Source: Variovorax paradoxus (GTDB taxonomy: Bacteria; Pseudomonadota; Gammaproteobacteria; Burkholderiales; Burkholderiaceae_C). Taken from it: 64,000 bases of DNA. Of this stretch, positions 42,565 to 50,508 are shown piece by piece. Location: assembly GCF_024734665.1 (NCBI RefSeq), contig NZ_CP102931.1:7203501-7267500 (forward strand), read 5' to 3'. A program made the position numbers and the translations under genes. Position 1 is the stretch's first letter. The number at the start of each line of letters is the position of its first letter. The notes beneath the pieces are model-generated. The model searched no databases. It saw only the letters and a list, made by a program, of their open reading frames with translations, and was not told where the DNA came from.

Positions 42565-44090
42565 ACATCGTCAACGACCCTTCTCAAGACATCGAGCCGG
42601 CTCGGCCGTCACCCGAAGCGCTGGATCCCTCTTTGCTGCGCGTCGCGGGAGTCGTCGTTCTCGGCGCGTTGATGTCGATTCTCGACACGACCGTCATCAA
42701 TGTGGCGATCCGCGGTTTGACAACGGCATTCGACTCGCCGTTGGAAACGGTGCAATGGGTATCGACGGGCTACCTGCTGGCTCTGACCACGATCATCCCG
42801 CTCGCGGGCTGGGCGGCTGACCGGTTTGGCACCAAGCGCGTCTACATGACATCGATTCTTCTGTTCGTGACCGGGTCTGTCTTGTCGGGCGCAGCCTGGT
42901 CGATCTCGAGCCTCATCCTGTTTCGTGTGTTTCAAGGACTGGGTGGCGGCATGATCTTGCCAACGGGCATGACGATCCTGAGCCAGGTCGCAGGTCCTCG
43001 GCGGATGGGGCGGGTGATGGGCTTCGTCGGCGTTCCTGTCGTTCTGGGACCCGTGCTCGGCCCTACATTGGGGGGATGGCTGGTCGACGACGTCTCCTGG
43101 CGCTGGATCTTCTTCATCAATCTGCCGATTGGCGCCATTGCGCTGTACGCCGCGCACCGCGTATTCGTGGCCGACGAACCGAAGCTCGGGCACCCCTTGG
43201 ATGGGCTCGGCCTGCTGTTGCTCTCCCCCGGGTTGGCCCTGTTCGTCTATGGCCTGGCCAAAGCCACAGGGACGGGGAGTCTGAACTCCATCGAAGCGGA
43301 TGCCTGCGCGTTGACTGGTCTTGCGATGATCGTGGCCTTCGTGCTTCACGCCCGGCGCAGAGACGATGCGCTGATCGATGTTCGGCTGTTTGGCCGGCGC
43401 ACTATCGCAGCCGCAGCGCTCACCAGCTTTCTACTGGGAGCGGCCTTCTTCGGTCTGTCGCTTTTGGTTCCCCTGTATTTCCAGATGCTGCGGGGCTATT
43501 CGGCCTTTGATACCGGGATGTTGATCGCGGCGGAGGGCCTTGGCGCGATGTTGGCAATGCCGCTTGCGAGCCATCTGACGGACAGGATCGGCGCCGGCAA
43601 GGTCGTCCTGGTTGGCATCACCTGCATCGTGATCTCTGTTCTGCTCCTGGGCACGACCCGGGCGACGACACCACTCTGGATCATCGAGGTCGCGCTGTTC
43701 ATCGCGGGCCTGGGAAAGGGATCGACCATGATGCCGGCGACGAGCGCCGCGCTCAGTACATTGCGAAGACATGAGATCGCCAGAGCGACCAGTGGCTTGA
43801 ACGTGCTGCAGCGCTCAGGCGGCGCCATCGGGACGGCGCTGTTCTCGGTCATCCTCACGCACGGAATCTCTCGCTTCGATCCGACTGGCGATGGCTCGTA
43901 CGCCGGTGTCACGCCCCACGGTTACCAAGACGCCCCGCTCTGGCTCGTGCAAGTGTTCAGTCACACCTTTCTCTGGTCGCTCGTCATCGTCGCATTGGCT
44001 GGATGTGCCGCGCTGTTCTTGCTGGGCGACAAGGCAAAGGCCAAGAGAGATGGTGCCATGGCCGACGCAGCAGACGGCGACACCAGTTGA
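42561..44090 (+). CDS. MFS exporter, DHA2 (EmrB/QacA) family
   Basis: A 509-residue transporter with about fourteen membrane helices. It starts at GTG 42561, inside the last codons of the regulator gene, with GGAGGTGG upstream. DHA2 hallmarks are the first-helix LDTTVINVAI, motif A GWAADRFGTKRVYM and motif C GPVLGPTLGGWLVD, which is specific to antiporters. It would export a toxic compound or product in exchange for protons. Coupling to the fused GntR regulator suggests ligand-induced export, as in many drug and aromatic-compound efflux pairs. Confidence 0.9.
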   Translation: MNIVNDPSQDIEPARPSPEALDPSLLRVAGVVVLGALMSILDTTVINVAIRGLTTAFDSPLETVQWVSTGYLLALTTIIPLAGWAADRFGTKRVYMTSILLFVTGSVLSGAAWSISSLILFRVFQGLGGGMILPTGMTILSQVAGPRRMGRVMGFVGVPVVLGPVLGPTLGGWLVDDVSWRWIFFINLPIGAIALYAAHRVFVADEPKLGHPLDGLGLLLLSPGLALFVYGLAKATGTGSLNSIEADACALTGLAMIVAFVLHARRRDDALIDVRLFGRRTIAAAALTSFLLGAAFFGLSLLVPLYFQMLRGYSAFDTGMLIAAEGLGAMLAMPLASHLTDRIGAGKVVLVGITCIVISVLLLGTTRATTPLWIIEVALFIAGLGKGSTMMPATSAALSTLRRHEIARATSGLNVLQRSGGAIGTALFSVILTHGISRFDPTGDGSYAGVTPHGYQDAPLWLVQVFSHTFLWSLVIVALAGCAALFLLGDKAKAKRDGAMADAADGDTS

Positions 44091-44220
44091 ACGGTACGCC
44101 GAACCGCGTTCGAGTTCGCGCGTCGGCAGATCTTGTCACCCTCCTGAGACGTGACGCGACCTGCTGTGACTTCCAAGGCTCTTTTCGATAACTCACACTC
44201 TGTAAACAACGATCAAAACC

Positions 44221-44643
44221 ATGACCCACCCAACCCAATCGACAGACCAAGAGGCTCGCAATCGTCAACTCGTGATGGACTTCTACAGGCATGTCTTCGA
44301 CGCCCGCAATCCTGCGGCAGTCAAGGACTTCGTGGCCGAAGACTATCGCCAGCATGCCTCTCATTTGCCCGGCGGCCGCGCCGGCCTGGAGGCTCTGGTC
44401 GCAGAGACGTTTCGTGGCTTGCCGCCGCTTGCGGTCAAGCCGGACCTCATGATTCCTCCGACGTTGCTCGTCGCTGAGGGCGACATGGTGGTCATCGCAG
44501 GCGAATTTCCCCAGCCCGAGCCGGAGGATCCGACGCGCACCTATCCATTCTTCGTTTTCGATGCCTATCGCGTGCGCGATGGGAAACTCGCAGAGCATTG
44601 GAGCGGCATCAACAAGATCGCGCCCCCCAAGCATCCCGGGTGA
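44221..44643 (+). CDS. SnoaL/NTF2-like protein, second copy
   Basis: A 140-residue protein with the SnoaL-like pattern: NRQLVMDFYRHVFDARN at the first helix, FVAEDYRQHASHLPGGRAGLEALV, and the closing strand FDAYRVRDGKLAEHWSGI. It resembles the core of the protein at 37719-38240, sharing the EDY-x-QH motif and the final RDGKL-EHWS strand, but lacks that protein's N-terminal extension. This form resembles the predicted SnoaL-like polyketide cyclases and ester hydrolases. It is the last gene of the plus-strand run and is convergent with the Bug receptor gene. Confidence 0.85.
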   Translation: MTHPTQSTDQEARNRQLVMDFYRHVFDARNPAAVKDFVAEDYRQHASHLPGGRAGLEALVAETFRGLPPLAVKPDLMIPPTLLVAEGDMVVIAGEFPQPEPEDPTRTYPFFVFDAYRVRDGKLAEHWSGINKIAPPKHPG

Positions 44644-44653
44644 GCGAGTGCGT

Positions 44654-44679
44654 CACTGCGTGCATCCACAGACGCAGTG
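44654..44679. terminator. Hairpin between convergent genes, probable bidirectional terminator
   Basis: CACTGCGT (44654-44661) is the exact reverse complement of ACGCAGTG (44672-44679), with a ten-base loop. It lies between the SnoaL-like gene stop and the end of the minus-strand Bug receptor gene, where transcription from both sides must stop. The following bases are only mildly T-rich, so strength is uncertain. Confidence 0.5.
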
Positions 44680-44738
44680 GCCTGCCGGCGTCTTTCTGAA
44701 AAGTACTTGCCTATTGATGAATGGCCGCTGGCCTGCGC

Positions 44739-45725
44739 TCATTGCGGCTGCAGGTCCAATTCGCGCGCCATGGCCTGATACAGGCGGGCCTGGTTCGCGT
44801 AGAAATGTCCCAGCTGTTCCAGCGACATCGGTTCGGCGACCTCGACGCCATTGCTCTGCGAATAGCCGACGACCTCGGGGTCGCGCAGCGCGGACGCCAC
44901 GGCCGCATGCAGCCGGCGCGTCGGGGCGTCCGGCAGCGCGCGCGCCACGAACACCGCAGCCCAGGCGCTGTAGACGAAATCTGCCAGGCGCTTGTCGCCC
45001 TGTTCCAGCGTCGGCACGCGGGGCAACCGGGGCGAGGCCGCCGCGGCGGTCAGGCCGTAGGCCTTGACCTTGCCCATCTCGATCAGGCTGGGAATATTGC
45101 CGCCCAAGGGCAGGAAGCTCAGATCGATCTGATCGCCCATCAGGTCCTGCAGCATCGGCGGCAGCCCTTTGTAGGGCACTGGCGTGATGGTCACGGCACT
45201 CTTGCGCGCCCACCGCTCGCCCATCAGATGGATCAGCGAACCGTAGCCGATATGCCCCAGGGTCAGCTCCTTGCCCGCCGGCTGACGTGCCAGGGCCAGC
45301 AGTTCGCTCAGGCTTGCCGCCGGCAGACCTGGCCGGCCGACCAGTACATAGGGTGTGGTGCCGACCAGCCCGACCATGCGCAGGTCTTCGGGCTTGTAGC
45401 GCGCACCGAGCATCGCCAGCGGCGTGAGGATGGGTTCCGTCTGGGAGGCAATCAGCAAGGGCGACGTCTCCGGCGCCGCGGTCAGCAGCCGGCGCACGCC
45501 CAGCGATCCACCCGCCCCCGGCAGGTTCTCGACGATCAGCGTGGCGCCCAGTTCTTTCTGCATCGCCGGCTGCATCTTGCGCGCCTGTGCGTCGGTGGGG
45601 TTGCCGGCCGGCTGGGGCACGATGAAGCTGATGGTCCCGCCAGGCTGCGCGCCGGCCAGGCGCGGCAACGAGGCCCATGTCGCCGCGCCGATCATCAGGT
45701 CTCTTCTGCGAATCGATACTGTCAT
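44739..45725 (-). CDS. Bug-type tripartite tricarboxylate transporter receptor
   Basis: A 328-residue periplasmic receptor. The N-terminus SIRRRDLMIGAATWASLPRLAGAQ looks like a Tat-type signal. The Bug family core follows: ISFIVPQPAGNPTDAQARKMQP, where the usual PGG loop is replaced by a less typical PAGNPTD, then VENLPGAGGSLGVRRLL and VPYKGLPPMLQDLMGDQID. No TctA or TctB gene is present. It is the last gene of the minus-strand operon with the decarboxylase-like, aldehyde dehydrogenase, FAH and dioxygenase genes, so it probably recognises an aromatic acid or related substrate of that pathway. Confidence 0.88.
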   Translation of the reverse strand: MTVSIRRRDLMIGAATWASLPRLAGAQPGGTISFIVPQPAGNPTDAQARKMQPAMQKELGATLIVENLPGAGGSLGVRRLLTAAPETSPLLIASQTEPILTPLAMLGARYKPEDLRMVGLVGTTPYVLVGRPGLPAASLSELLALARQPAGKELTLGHIGYGSLIHLMGERWARKSAVTITPVPYKGLPPMLQDLMGDQIDLSFLPLGGNIPSLIEMGKVKAYGLTAAAASPRLPRVPTLEQGDKRLADFVYSAWAAVFVARALPDAPTRRLHAAVASALRDPEVVGYSQSNGVEVAEPMSLEQLGHFYANQARLYQAMARELDLQPQ

Positions 45726-45771
45726 GTCACACCATCCGATCAGGCAAAGACAGGAAAGCGCCCCCGGCCGC

Positions 45772-46662
45772 TCAGGCCGGTTCCAGCACGCGCAGGCCGT
45801 TGGTGGCGACCGCCACGCCCGGTGCGCTGAACTCGATCATCTCGGCGCTCAGGTACTCGAGGATCGGCAGCCCGGCGACGCCGTTGACCACGTGGTGGGT
45901 GGTGGGCAGTTGCTCGAAGCTGGCCGGGTTCCATTGGACCGAGCCACCGGTGGCGCGCCACTTGCGATACGTGGCATCGCCGAACCTGATGGTCTGGGCG
46001 CTGCTTTCCTCGCCAGCTCGAGGATGGGAGCAGGTCACGTAGGACACGTCGCTGCCGCCGGAGCCGAACGGCCCGGTGCGCGGCATGTACTTGTAGAAGA
46101 TCGGCCCGCCCTTGGGACCGAGCAGACGCTTCTCCTGCACTTCCACCTCTTCCAGGCCATGCATTTCCAGCTCGAAGAACGTGTGATCGAACCAGGAGGC
46201 CTGGCCGGACAGCCTGCCCGTCTCGGGCCGCAGGCGGACATCGGGGATGTCGGCAAAGAGCTTCGGAAAGCCCAGTTCCTCGCGGCCCGTCGTGATCGCG
46301 TCGGGGCGGCCTTCCCAAAGCACCAGGCACAGCGCACCTTCGATGCGCTGGTCCTTGCCGTCATAGGTGACCGGCACTTCGACATTGACGATGCCGTAGC
46401 CGCGGCCGGCGAGCCAGTACAGATCGCGAAAGAAGCCCAGCGTGACGTGAACTTCCGGTGCTGTCAGCTGGAAGCCCGCAGGCAGCAGTGCCTCCAGCCT
46501 GGCACGGTCCGAACGGTAGGCGATGGTCGCCCATTGCACGTTGGCGGTGCCGCTTTCCTCGGCGGTCCAGGGCGTGCCATCCGTTTTTTGCCGCGGACCT
46601 GGCGCCGGGCCGAAGACCACGGGCATGCGATAGCGCACATTGGATTTGAATTCGAACGTCAT
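45772..46662 (-). CDS. Acetoacetate decarboxylase-like family protein
   Basis: A 296-residue member of the acetoacetate decarboxylase fold, with GGAG before ATG 46662. The active-site region reads TTGREELGFPKLFADIP. The Schiff-base lysine of the family corresponds to K134, but the neighbouring lysine that lowers its pKa in the clostridial enzyme is leucine (L135). True acetoacetate decarboxylase activity is therefore doubtful, and an aldolase, dehydratase or other decarboxylase reaction on a ring-cleavage product is more likely. The gene lies 15 bases after the aldehyde dehydrogenase end in the same operon. Confidence 0.82.
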   Translation of the reverse strand: MTFEFKSNVRYRMPVVFGPAPGPRQKTDGTPWTAEESGTANVQWATIAYRSDRARLEALLPAGFQLTAPEVHVTLGFFRDLYWLAGRGYGIVNVEVPVTYDGKDQRIEGALCLVLWEGRPDAITTGREELGFPKLFADIPDVRLRPETGRLSGQASWFDHTFFELEMHGLEEVEVQEKRLLGPKGGPIFYKYMPRTGPFGSGGSDVSYVTCSHPRAGEESSAQTIRFGDATYRKWRATGGSVQWNPASFEQLPTTHHVVNGVAGLPILEYLSAEMIEFSAPGVAVATNGLRVLEPA

Positions 46663-46677
46663 GAGGGCTCCTGGTAT

Positions 46678-48132
46678 TCAGAACGGGTAGTGGCGCGTTG
46701 TCGTCTGCACGGTCAGCCAACGCAGTTCGGTGAATTCATGCACGCCGGCGCGGCCGCCGAAGCGGCCGACGCCGCTGGCCTTGACGCCGCCAAACGGCAT
46801 CTGGGCCTCGTCATGCACCGTCGGTCCGTTGATGTGGCAGATGCCGGACTCGATGCGCTTGGCGACCTCCAGTGCGCGCGCGGTGTCGCGGCCGAAGACG
46901 GCCGATGCGAGGCCGTACTCGTTGTCGTTGGCGCAGGCGATGGCCGCCTCGACGCCGTCGACGCGCACGATGGCCTTGACCGGGCCGAACGATTCCTCGC
47001 CATAGATCTTCATCGCCGGTGTCACATGGTCGAGTAAGGTGGCGGGGAACAAGGTGTCGCTGGCCTTGCCGCCGCAGACCAGGGTCGCGCCCTTGGCCAG
47101 CGCGTCGTCGATCAGGTCGTTGCAGCGCGCCACGGCGTTCATGTCGACCACCGAGCCCAGCACCACCGGCGCCGGTCCACGCGGATCGCCGTGCGGCAGG
47201 GATTTCGCCTTGACGGCCAGCTTGGCCACGAACTCGTCTGCCACCTTGGCGTCGACGATGATGCGTTCGGTCGACATGCAGATCTGGCCCGAATTCGCGA
47301 AGGCCCCGAACGCGGTGCCGCTGACTGCGGCGTCCAGGTCGGCATCATCCAGCACCAGCAGCGGCGCCTTGCCGCCCAGCTCGAGCACGACCGGCTTGAG
47401 ATGCGTCGCGCACAGCTGCGCGATGATGCGGCCGACGCGGGTCGAGCCGGTGAAGTTCACGCGACGCACGGCCGGGTGGGCAATCATCGCCTCCACCACC
47501 GCGCCCGCATCGGCGGGCGCATTCGTCACGAAGTTCACGACACCGTCGGGCAGGCCAGCTTCCTGCAACACCTCGATGATCAGCTGGTGGGTGCGTGGGC
47601 ACAGCTCCGAGCCTTTCAGCACCACCGTATTGCCGCAGGCCAGCGGGGTGGCGATCGCGCGCACGCCCAGGATCACCGGCGCGTTCCAGGGGGCCATGCC
47701 CAGCACCACGCCGGCCGGCTGCCGCACCGCGAGGGCCAGGCTTCCGGGCACATCCGAAGGGATGACCTCGCCGCTGATCTGCGAGGTCAGCGCCGCGGCC
47801 TCCTGCAGCATGCCCACGGCCAGCTGCGCATTGAAGCCGCCCCACAGGCCGGTGGCGCCGGTCTCGGCGGACATCGCCTCGATGAACTGGGGCGTCTTGG
47901 CTTGCAGCACCGCAGCCGCCTTCAGCAGCAGCCCACGGCGTTCGCTCGGGCCCATGGCGGCCCAAGCGGGGAAGGCAGCGGCGGCGGCCTCGACGGCGGC
48001 CGTCGCATCCGCCACGGTGGCGGCGGCGGCGCGCGAGACGACTTGCTCCGATATCGGGTTGCGCCGCTCGAAGGAGGCGCCGCCGGTCGCCGCGCGGGAC
48101 TGGCCGCCGATCAGCAGTTGAACATCAAACAT
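46678..48132 (-). CDS. NAD(P)-dependent aldehyde dehydrogenase, aromatic aldehyde type
   Basis: A 484-residue enzyme of the aldehyde dehydrogenase superfamily. The catalytic cysteine is C285 (in NSGQICMST), the general base glutamate is E251 (in LELGGKAP), and the oxyanion asparagine is N150 (in APWNAP). The coenzyme loop NFTGSTRVGR and the C-terminal MPFGGVKASGVGRFGG are intact. Sequence around GMAPWNAPVILGVRAIATPL resembles salicylaldehyde, benzaldehyde and vanillin dehydrogenases. It would oxidise an aromatic or semialdehyde intermediate to the acid. It is encoded between a Bug receptor fragment and the decarboxylase-like gene. Confidence 0.93.
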   Translation of the reverse strand: MFDVQLLIGGQSRAATGGASFERRNPISEQVVSRAAAATVADATAAVEAAAAAFPAWAAMGPSERRGLLLKAAAVLQAKTPQFIEAMSAETGATGLWGGFNAQLAVGMLQEAAALTSQISGEVIPSDVPGSLALAVRQPAGVVLGMAPWNAPVILGVRAIATPLACGNTVVLKGSELCPRTHQLIIEVLQEAGLPDGVVNFVTNAPADAGAVVEAMIAHPAVRRVNFTGSTRVGRIIAQLCATHLKPVVLELGGKAPLLVLDDADLDAAVSGTAFGAFANSGQICMSTERIIVDAKVADEFVAKLAVKAKSLPHGDPRGPAPVVLGSVVDMNAVARCNDLIDDALAKGATLVCGGKASDTLFPATLLDHVTPAMKIYGEESFGPVKAIVRVDGVEAAIACANDNEYGLASAVFGRDTARALEVAKRIESGICHINGPTVHDEAQMPFGGVKASGVGRFGGRAGVHEFTELRWLTVQTTTRHYPF

Positions 48133-48162
48133 GAGTCATTCCTTGGATGAAAAAGGGGAAAT

Positions 48163-48396
48163 TCATTGCGCCACCAACCTGACCACCTGGGCCAGGCGCC
48201 GGTAGCGGGCCGTCTGCTCGGTCAACATGCGCTCGGCTTCGTCCAGCGTCATTGGCCTGCCGGGCACTGAGCCGCCCGACGCGATCTGTCGGCGAAACTC
48301 CGTGTCCTGCACGGCCTGACCGATCGCACCGTTCAGGCGCTGCGCGACCTCCAGTGGCACGGTGCGTGGCACGAACAGCTCACTCGCCAGGGGCAT
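48163..48396 (-). pseudogene. C-terminal fragment of a Bug receptor gene
   Basis: About 77 codons from ATG 48396 encode only the last part of a Bug receptor: FVPRTVPLEVAQRLNGAI, the stretch FRRQIASGGSVPG and a C-terminal helix TEQTARYRRLAQVV. The signal peptide, the PGG loop and both ligand loops are missing, and the frame does not continue upstream into a recognisable receptor. The remnant lies between the FAH gene and the aldehyde dehydrogenase gene of the same operon, so an ancestral receptor gene seems to have been deleted in place. Confidence 0.65.
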
Positions 48397-48451
48397 GGCA
48401 GGCTCCAATCGGTAGGGGTTCGGCGATGGCCGTTGCGGTCGGTCGCTTTTT

Positions 48452-49324
48452 TCAGGCGAAGTCCGGCTCGGGCAGCACGCGGTTCTCGATATGGCCGAGT
48501 CCCTCGATGGCCACCTTGACCACATCGCCCGGCTGCAGGAACTTGCCCAGCGCAATGCCGACGTTGGCGCAGGTGCCGGTGGCGATGAGGTCGCCCGGCT
48601 CCAGGGTCATCACCTGCGACAGCTCGTGGATCTGCTGCCAGATGTTGTAGATCATCCCGCCGGTGCTCGAACTCTGTCGCTGCTCGCCGTTGACCCACAG
48701 CGTCATCTGCAGGGCATGCGGATCGGCGATCTCATCGGCCGTCGTGATCCACGGGCCGATCGGTCCGTGGCTGTCGAAGGACTTGCCGAGGGTGAAGGTG
48801 GGGCTCTTGAACTGCCAGTCGCGCGCCGTCACGTCGTTGCAGACGAAGTAACCGCCGACCACGCTGGGCGCATCTTCCACGCTCACATAGCGGCAGCGCT
48901 TGCCGATGACGACGCCCATTTCCGCCTCGTAGTCCATCTGCTCGGAGACGCGCGGCTTGAAGATCGGATCGAAGGGACCGGTGATGCAGCTGACCTGCTT
49001 GTTGAACCAGAGCTGGTTCTTGGGCACCGGCACGCCGGCGCGCGCGGCCTCCTGCGCATGGTCGTGGTAGTTCATGCCGATGGCCATGTACTTCTGCGCA
49101 TCGGGAATCGGCGCCTCGAGCTTGACGTCGACCAGCGCAATGCCGACGTGCTGCTGGCGCACCAGCGCCTCGCTCAGCCGCTGGATCAGCGCAGGGCCGG
49201 CCGCCAGGATCTGGCGGATGCTTGCCGGCGCGGCGGGGTCCAACGTGGCGAGCGGGACGATGCGATCGTCGAGGACGGCACCGATGCCGGTGCGGTTGTC
49301 GAAGGTGTAACGGGCGAGTTTCAT
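48452..49324 (-). CDS. Fumarylacetoacetate hydrolase family protein
   Basis: A 290-residue protein starting at ATG 49324; the open frame continues upstream but overlaps the dioxygenase gene. The FAH catalytic domain has the metal ligands in QMDYEAEMGVVIGK (E133, E135) and the conserved NDVTARDWQ and GKSFDSHGPIGPW runs. Closely similar proteins hydrolyse or decarboxylate ring-cleavage products, or hydrate 2-hydroxypentadienoate-type acids. It follows the extradiol-type dioxygenase gene after 40 bases, the standard order in meta-cleavage and related aromatic catabolic operons, so it likely processes the ring-opened product. Confidence 0.9.
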   Translation of the reverse strand: MKLARYTFDNRTGIGAVLDDRIVPLATLDPAAPASIRQILAAGPALIQRLSEALVRQQHVGIALVDVKLEAPIPDAQKYMAIGMNYHDHAQEAARAGVPVPKNQLWFNKQVSCITGPFDPIFKPRVSEQMDYEAEMGVVIGKRCRYVSVEDAPSVVGGYFVCNDVTARDWQFKSPTFTLGKSFDSHGPIGPWITTADEIADPHALQMTLWVNGEQRQSSSTGGMIYNIWQQIHELSQVMTLEPGDLIATGTCANVGIALGKFLQPGDVVKVAIEGLGHIENRVLPEPDFA

Positions 49325-49364
49325 GGCGTGCTGCTGGAGTTGCGGCTCAGGTGGTGAAGGAGGC

Positions 49365-50297
49365 TCAGGCGAAAAATTCCGGGGACAAGGCCGGCGCCCA
49401 TTGCCGCAGCTCGTCGTTGTTGATCTGCGCAGTGCCCACGGGTGTGTGGTCGTTGACCAGGTCGCCGTCGGTCCAATGCTCGACCTTGTTGCCGAAGGGA
49501 TCGCGCCAGTAGTCGAAGATCTGGCTGCCTTGCACATGGCGCCCGACGCCCCATGAGTGCTGCCAGCCGCCAGCCTTGAGGTGCTCGCCGCCCAGGACCA
49601 CATCGTCCAGGTCCAGCACCTCGAAGGCGCTGTGATCGAAGCGCGCGGGGCCATCGGGTGAAGCGATCAGTGCCACGGTGTGGTGGTCGGTCCACTGCTC
49701 GCCGAGCCCGCAATGCATGAAGGCGGCAATGACGTTGCCCTCCTGGCCCGCCCAGTACGTGTCGGACACGCGCAGGCCCAGCACATCGCGGTAGAAGGCC
49801 AGGGTCTTGGCAAAGTCGGGCACCAGCAGGACCAGATGACCCAGCCGCATCACCGAGCAGGGGCCGGGCTTCAGGCGTATCGCCTTGCCGAGTCGGCGGC
49901 GCTCGCCCGGCGAGTTCATCGTGATCGGCGCGCGCGTGGGCAGCGGCGGGTGCTGTGCCTGCCCATGGATCACATCGACCAGAAAACCGGCGGGATCGGT
50001 GATGCGCACCCGCTGGCCGCCGCCCGGCTCGGGGTTGTCTTCGACTGCAACGCCCAGCTTCTCGGCCAGGCGCGCGAGATCGCTCGCGCTGCCGGCGCGC
50101 AGCCCGAAGCCGACGCTCGCGTTCTCGGCGCCAAGTTCGCTCACATGCACATGGTGGGCCGAGCCAGCCGCCCGCATGTACAGGGCGGTGGACGTGCGAG
50201 CGGCGAGTTGCAGACCGAACTCGTTGAGAAAGCATTCCATCTTGTCCAGATCCGGAACCTGGTACCGGACAAAGGCGATGTCCTGCACAGCAATCAT
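49365..50297 (-). CDS. Extradiol ring-cleavage dioxygenase-like protein, vicinal oxygen chelate family
   Basis: A 310-residue two-domain VOC protein. AAGGAG precedes ATG 50297, which rejects a longer frame. The type I extradiol dioxygenase metal triad is present: H154 (RLGHLVL), H222 (FDHSAFEV) and E273 (KVEHWTD). The DPFGNKVEHWTDGD strand is the usual C-terminal signature. The N-terminal VOC domain, residues about 1-130, lacks the metal ligands, as expected. It should open a catechol-type ring with Fe(II) and O2. It is the first gene of the operon, divergent from a GntR regulator. No ring hydroxylase is encoded nearby, so the catechol must be made elsewhere or supplied. Confidence 0.88.
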   Translation of the reverse strand: MIAVQDIAFVRYQVPDLDKMECFLNEFGLQLAARTSTALYMRAAGSAHHVHVSELGAENASVGFGLRAGSASDLARLAEKLGVAVEDNPEPGGGQRVRITDPAGFLVDVIHGQAQHPPLPTRAPITMNSPGERRRLGKAIRLKPGPCSVMRLGHLVLLVPDFAKTLAFYRDVLGLRVSDTYWAGQEGNVIAAFMHCGLGEQWTDHHTVALIASPDGPARFDHSAFEVLDLDDVVLGGEHLKAGGWQHSWGVGRHVQGSQIFDYWRDPFGNKVEHWTDGDLVNDHTPVGTAQINNDELRQWAPALSPEFFA

Positions 50298-50386
50298 GGG
50301 TGAAAACTCCTTGGGGAAGCGACGAAACAGGCAGGCGCTTTTGCACCGAGTCGCGCTGCTCGACTGCCAGAAGATTAAATCCAAAA

Positions 50387-50396
50387 TTATCGATAA
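50387..50396. promoter_or_regulatory. Perfect palindrome TTATCGATAA in the divergent spacer
   Basis: The 210-base region between the dioxygenase and GntR genes is much richer in AT than the rest of the locus and should hold both promoters. TTATCGATAA at its centre is fully symmetrical and is a plausible half or core of the GntR operator. Short operators of this kind are common for GntR proteins. No exact match to a characterised site is claimed. Confidence 0.4.
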
Positions 50397-50508
50397 AACA
50401 TAGGAATAACCATTATTTTGAAAGATGGACGCCAAGCCTTGTTTCAACGATCATTCGTTCATTACGATGGAGGAGCGCTTCTTCTGAAGCGCGGCGTCGA
50501 CAAAACGA

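Noticed and set aside
44091..44220. Start of the second SnoaL-like gene further upstream
   Set aside because: No in-frame start with a ribosome binding site; MTHPTQST at 44221 gives the standard family length.
48452..49654. Longer FAH protein starting upstream of 49324
   Set aside because: The added part overlaps the dioxygenase gene and has no FAH similarity, whereas MKLARYTF at 49324 is a normal family start.
50298..50447. N-terminal extension of the dioxygenase
   Set aside because: AAGGAG stands directly before ATG 50297, and the extra residues look like translated promoter DNA.
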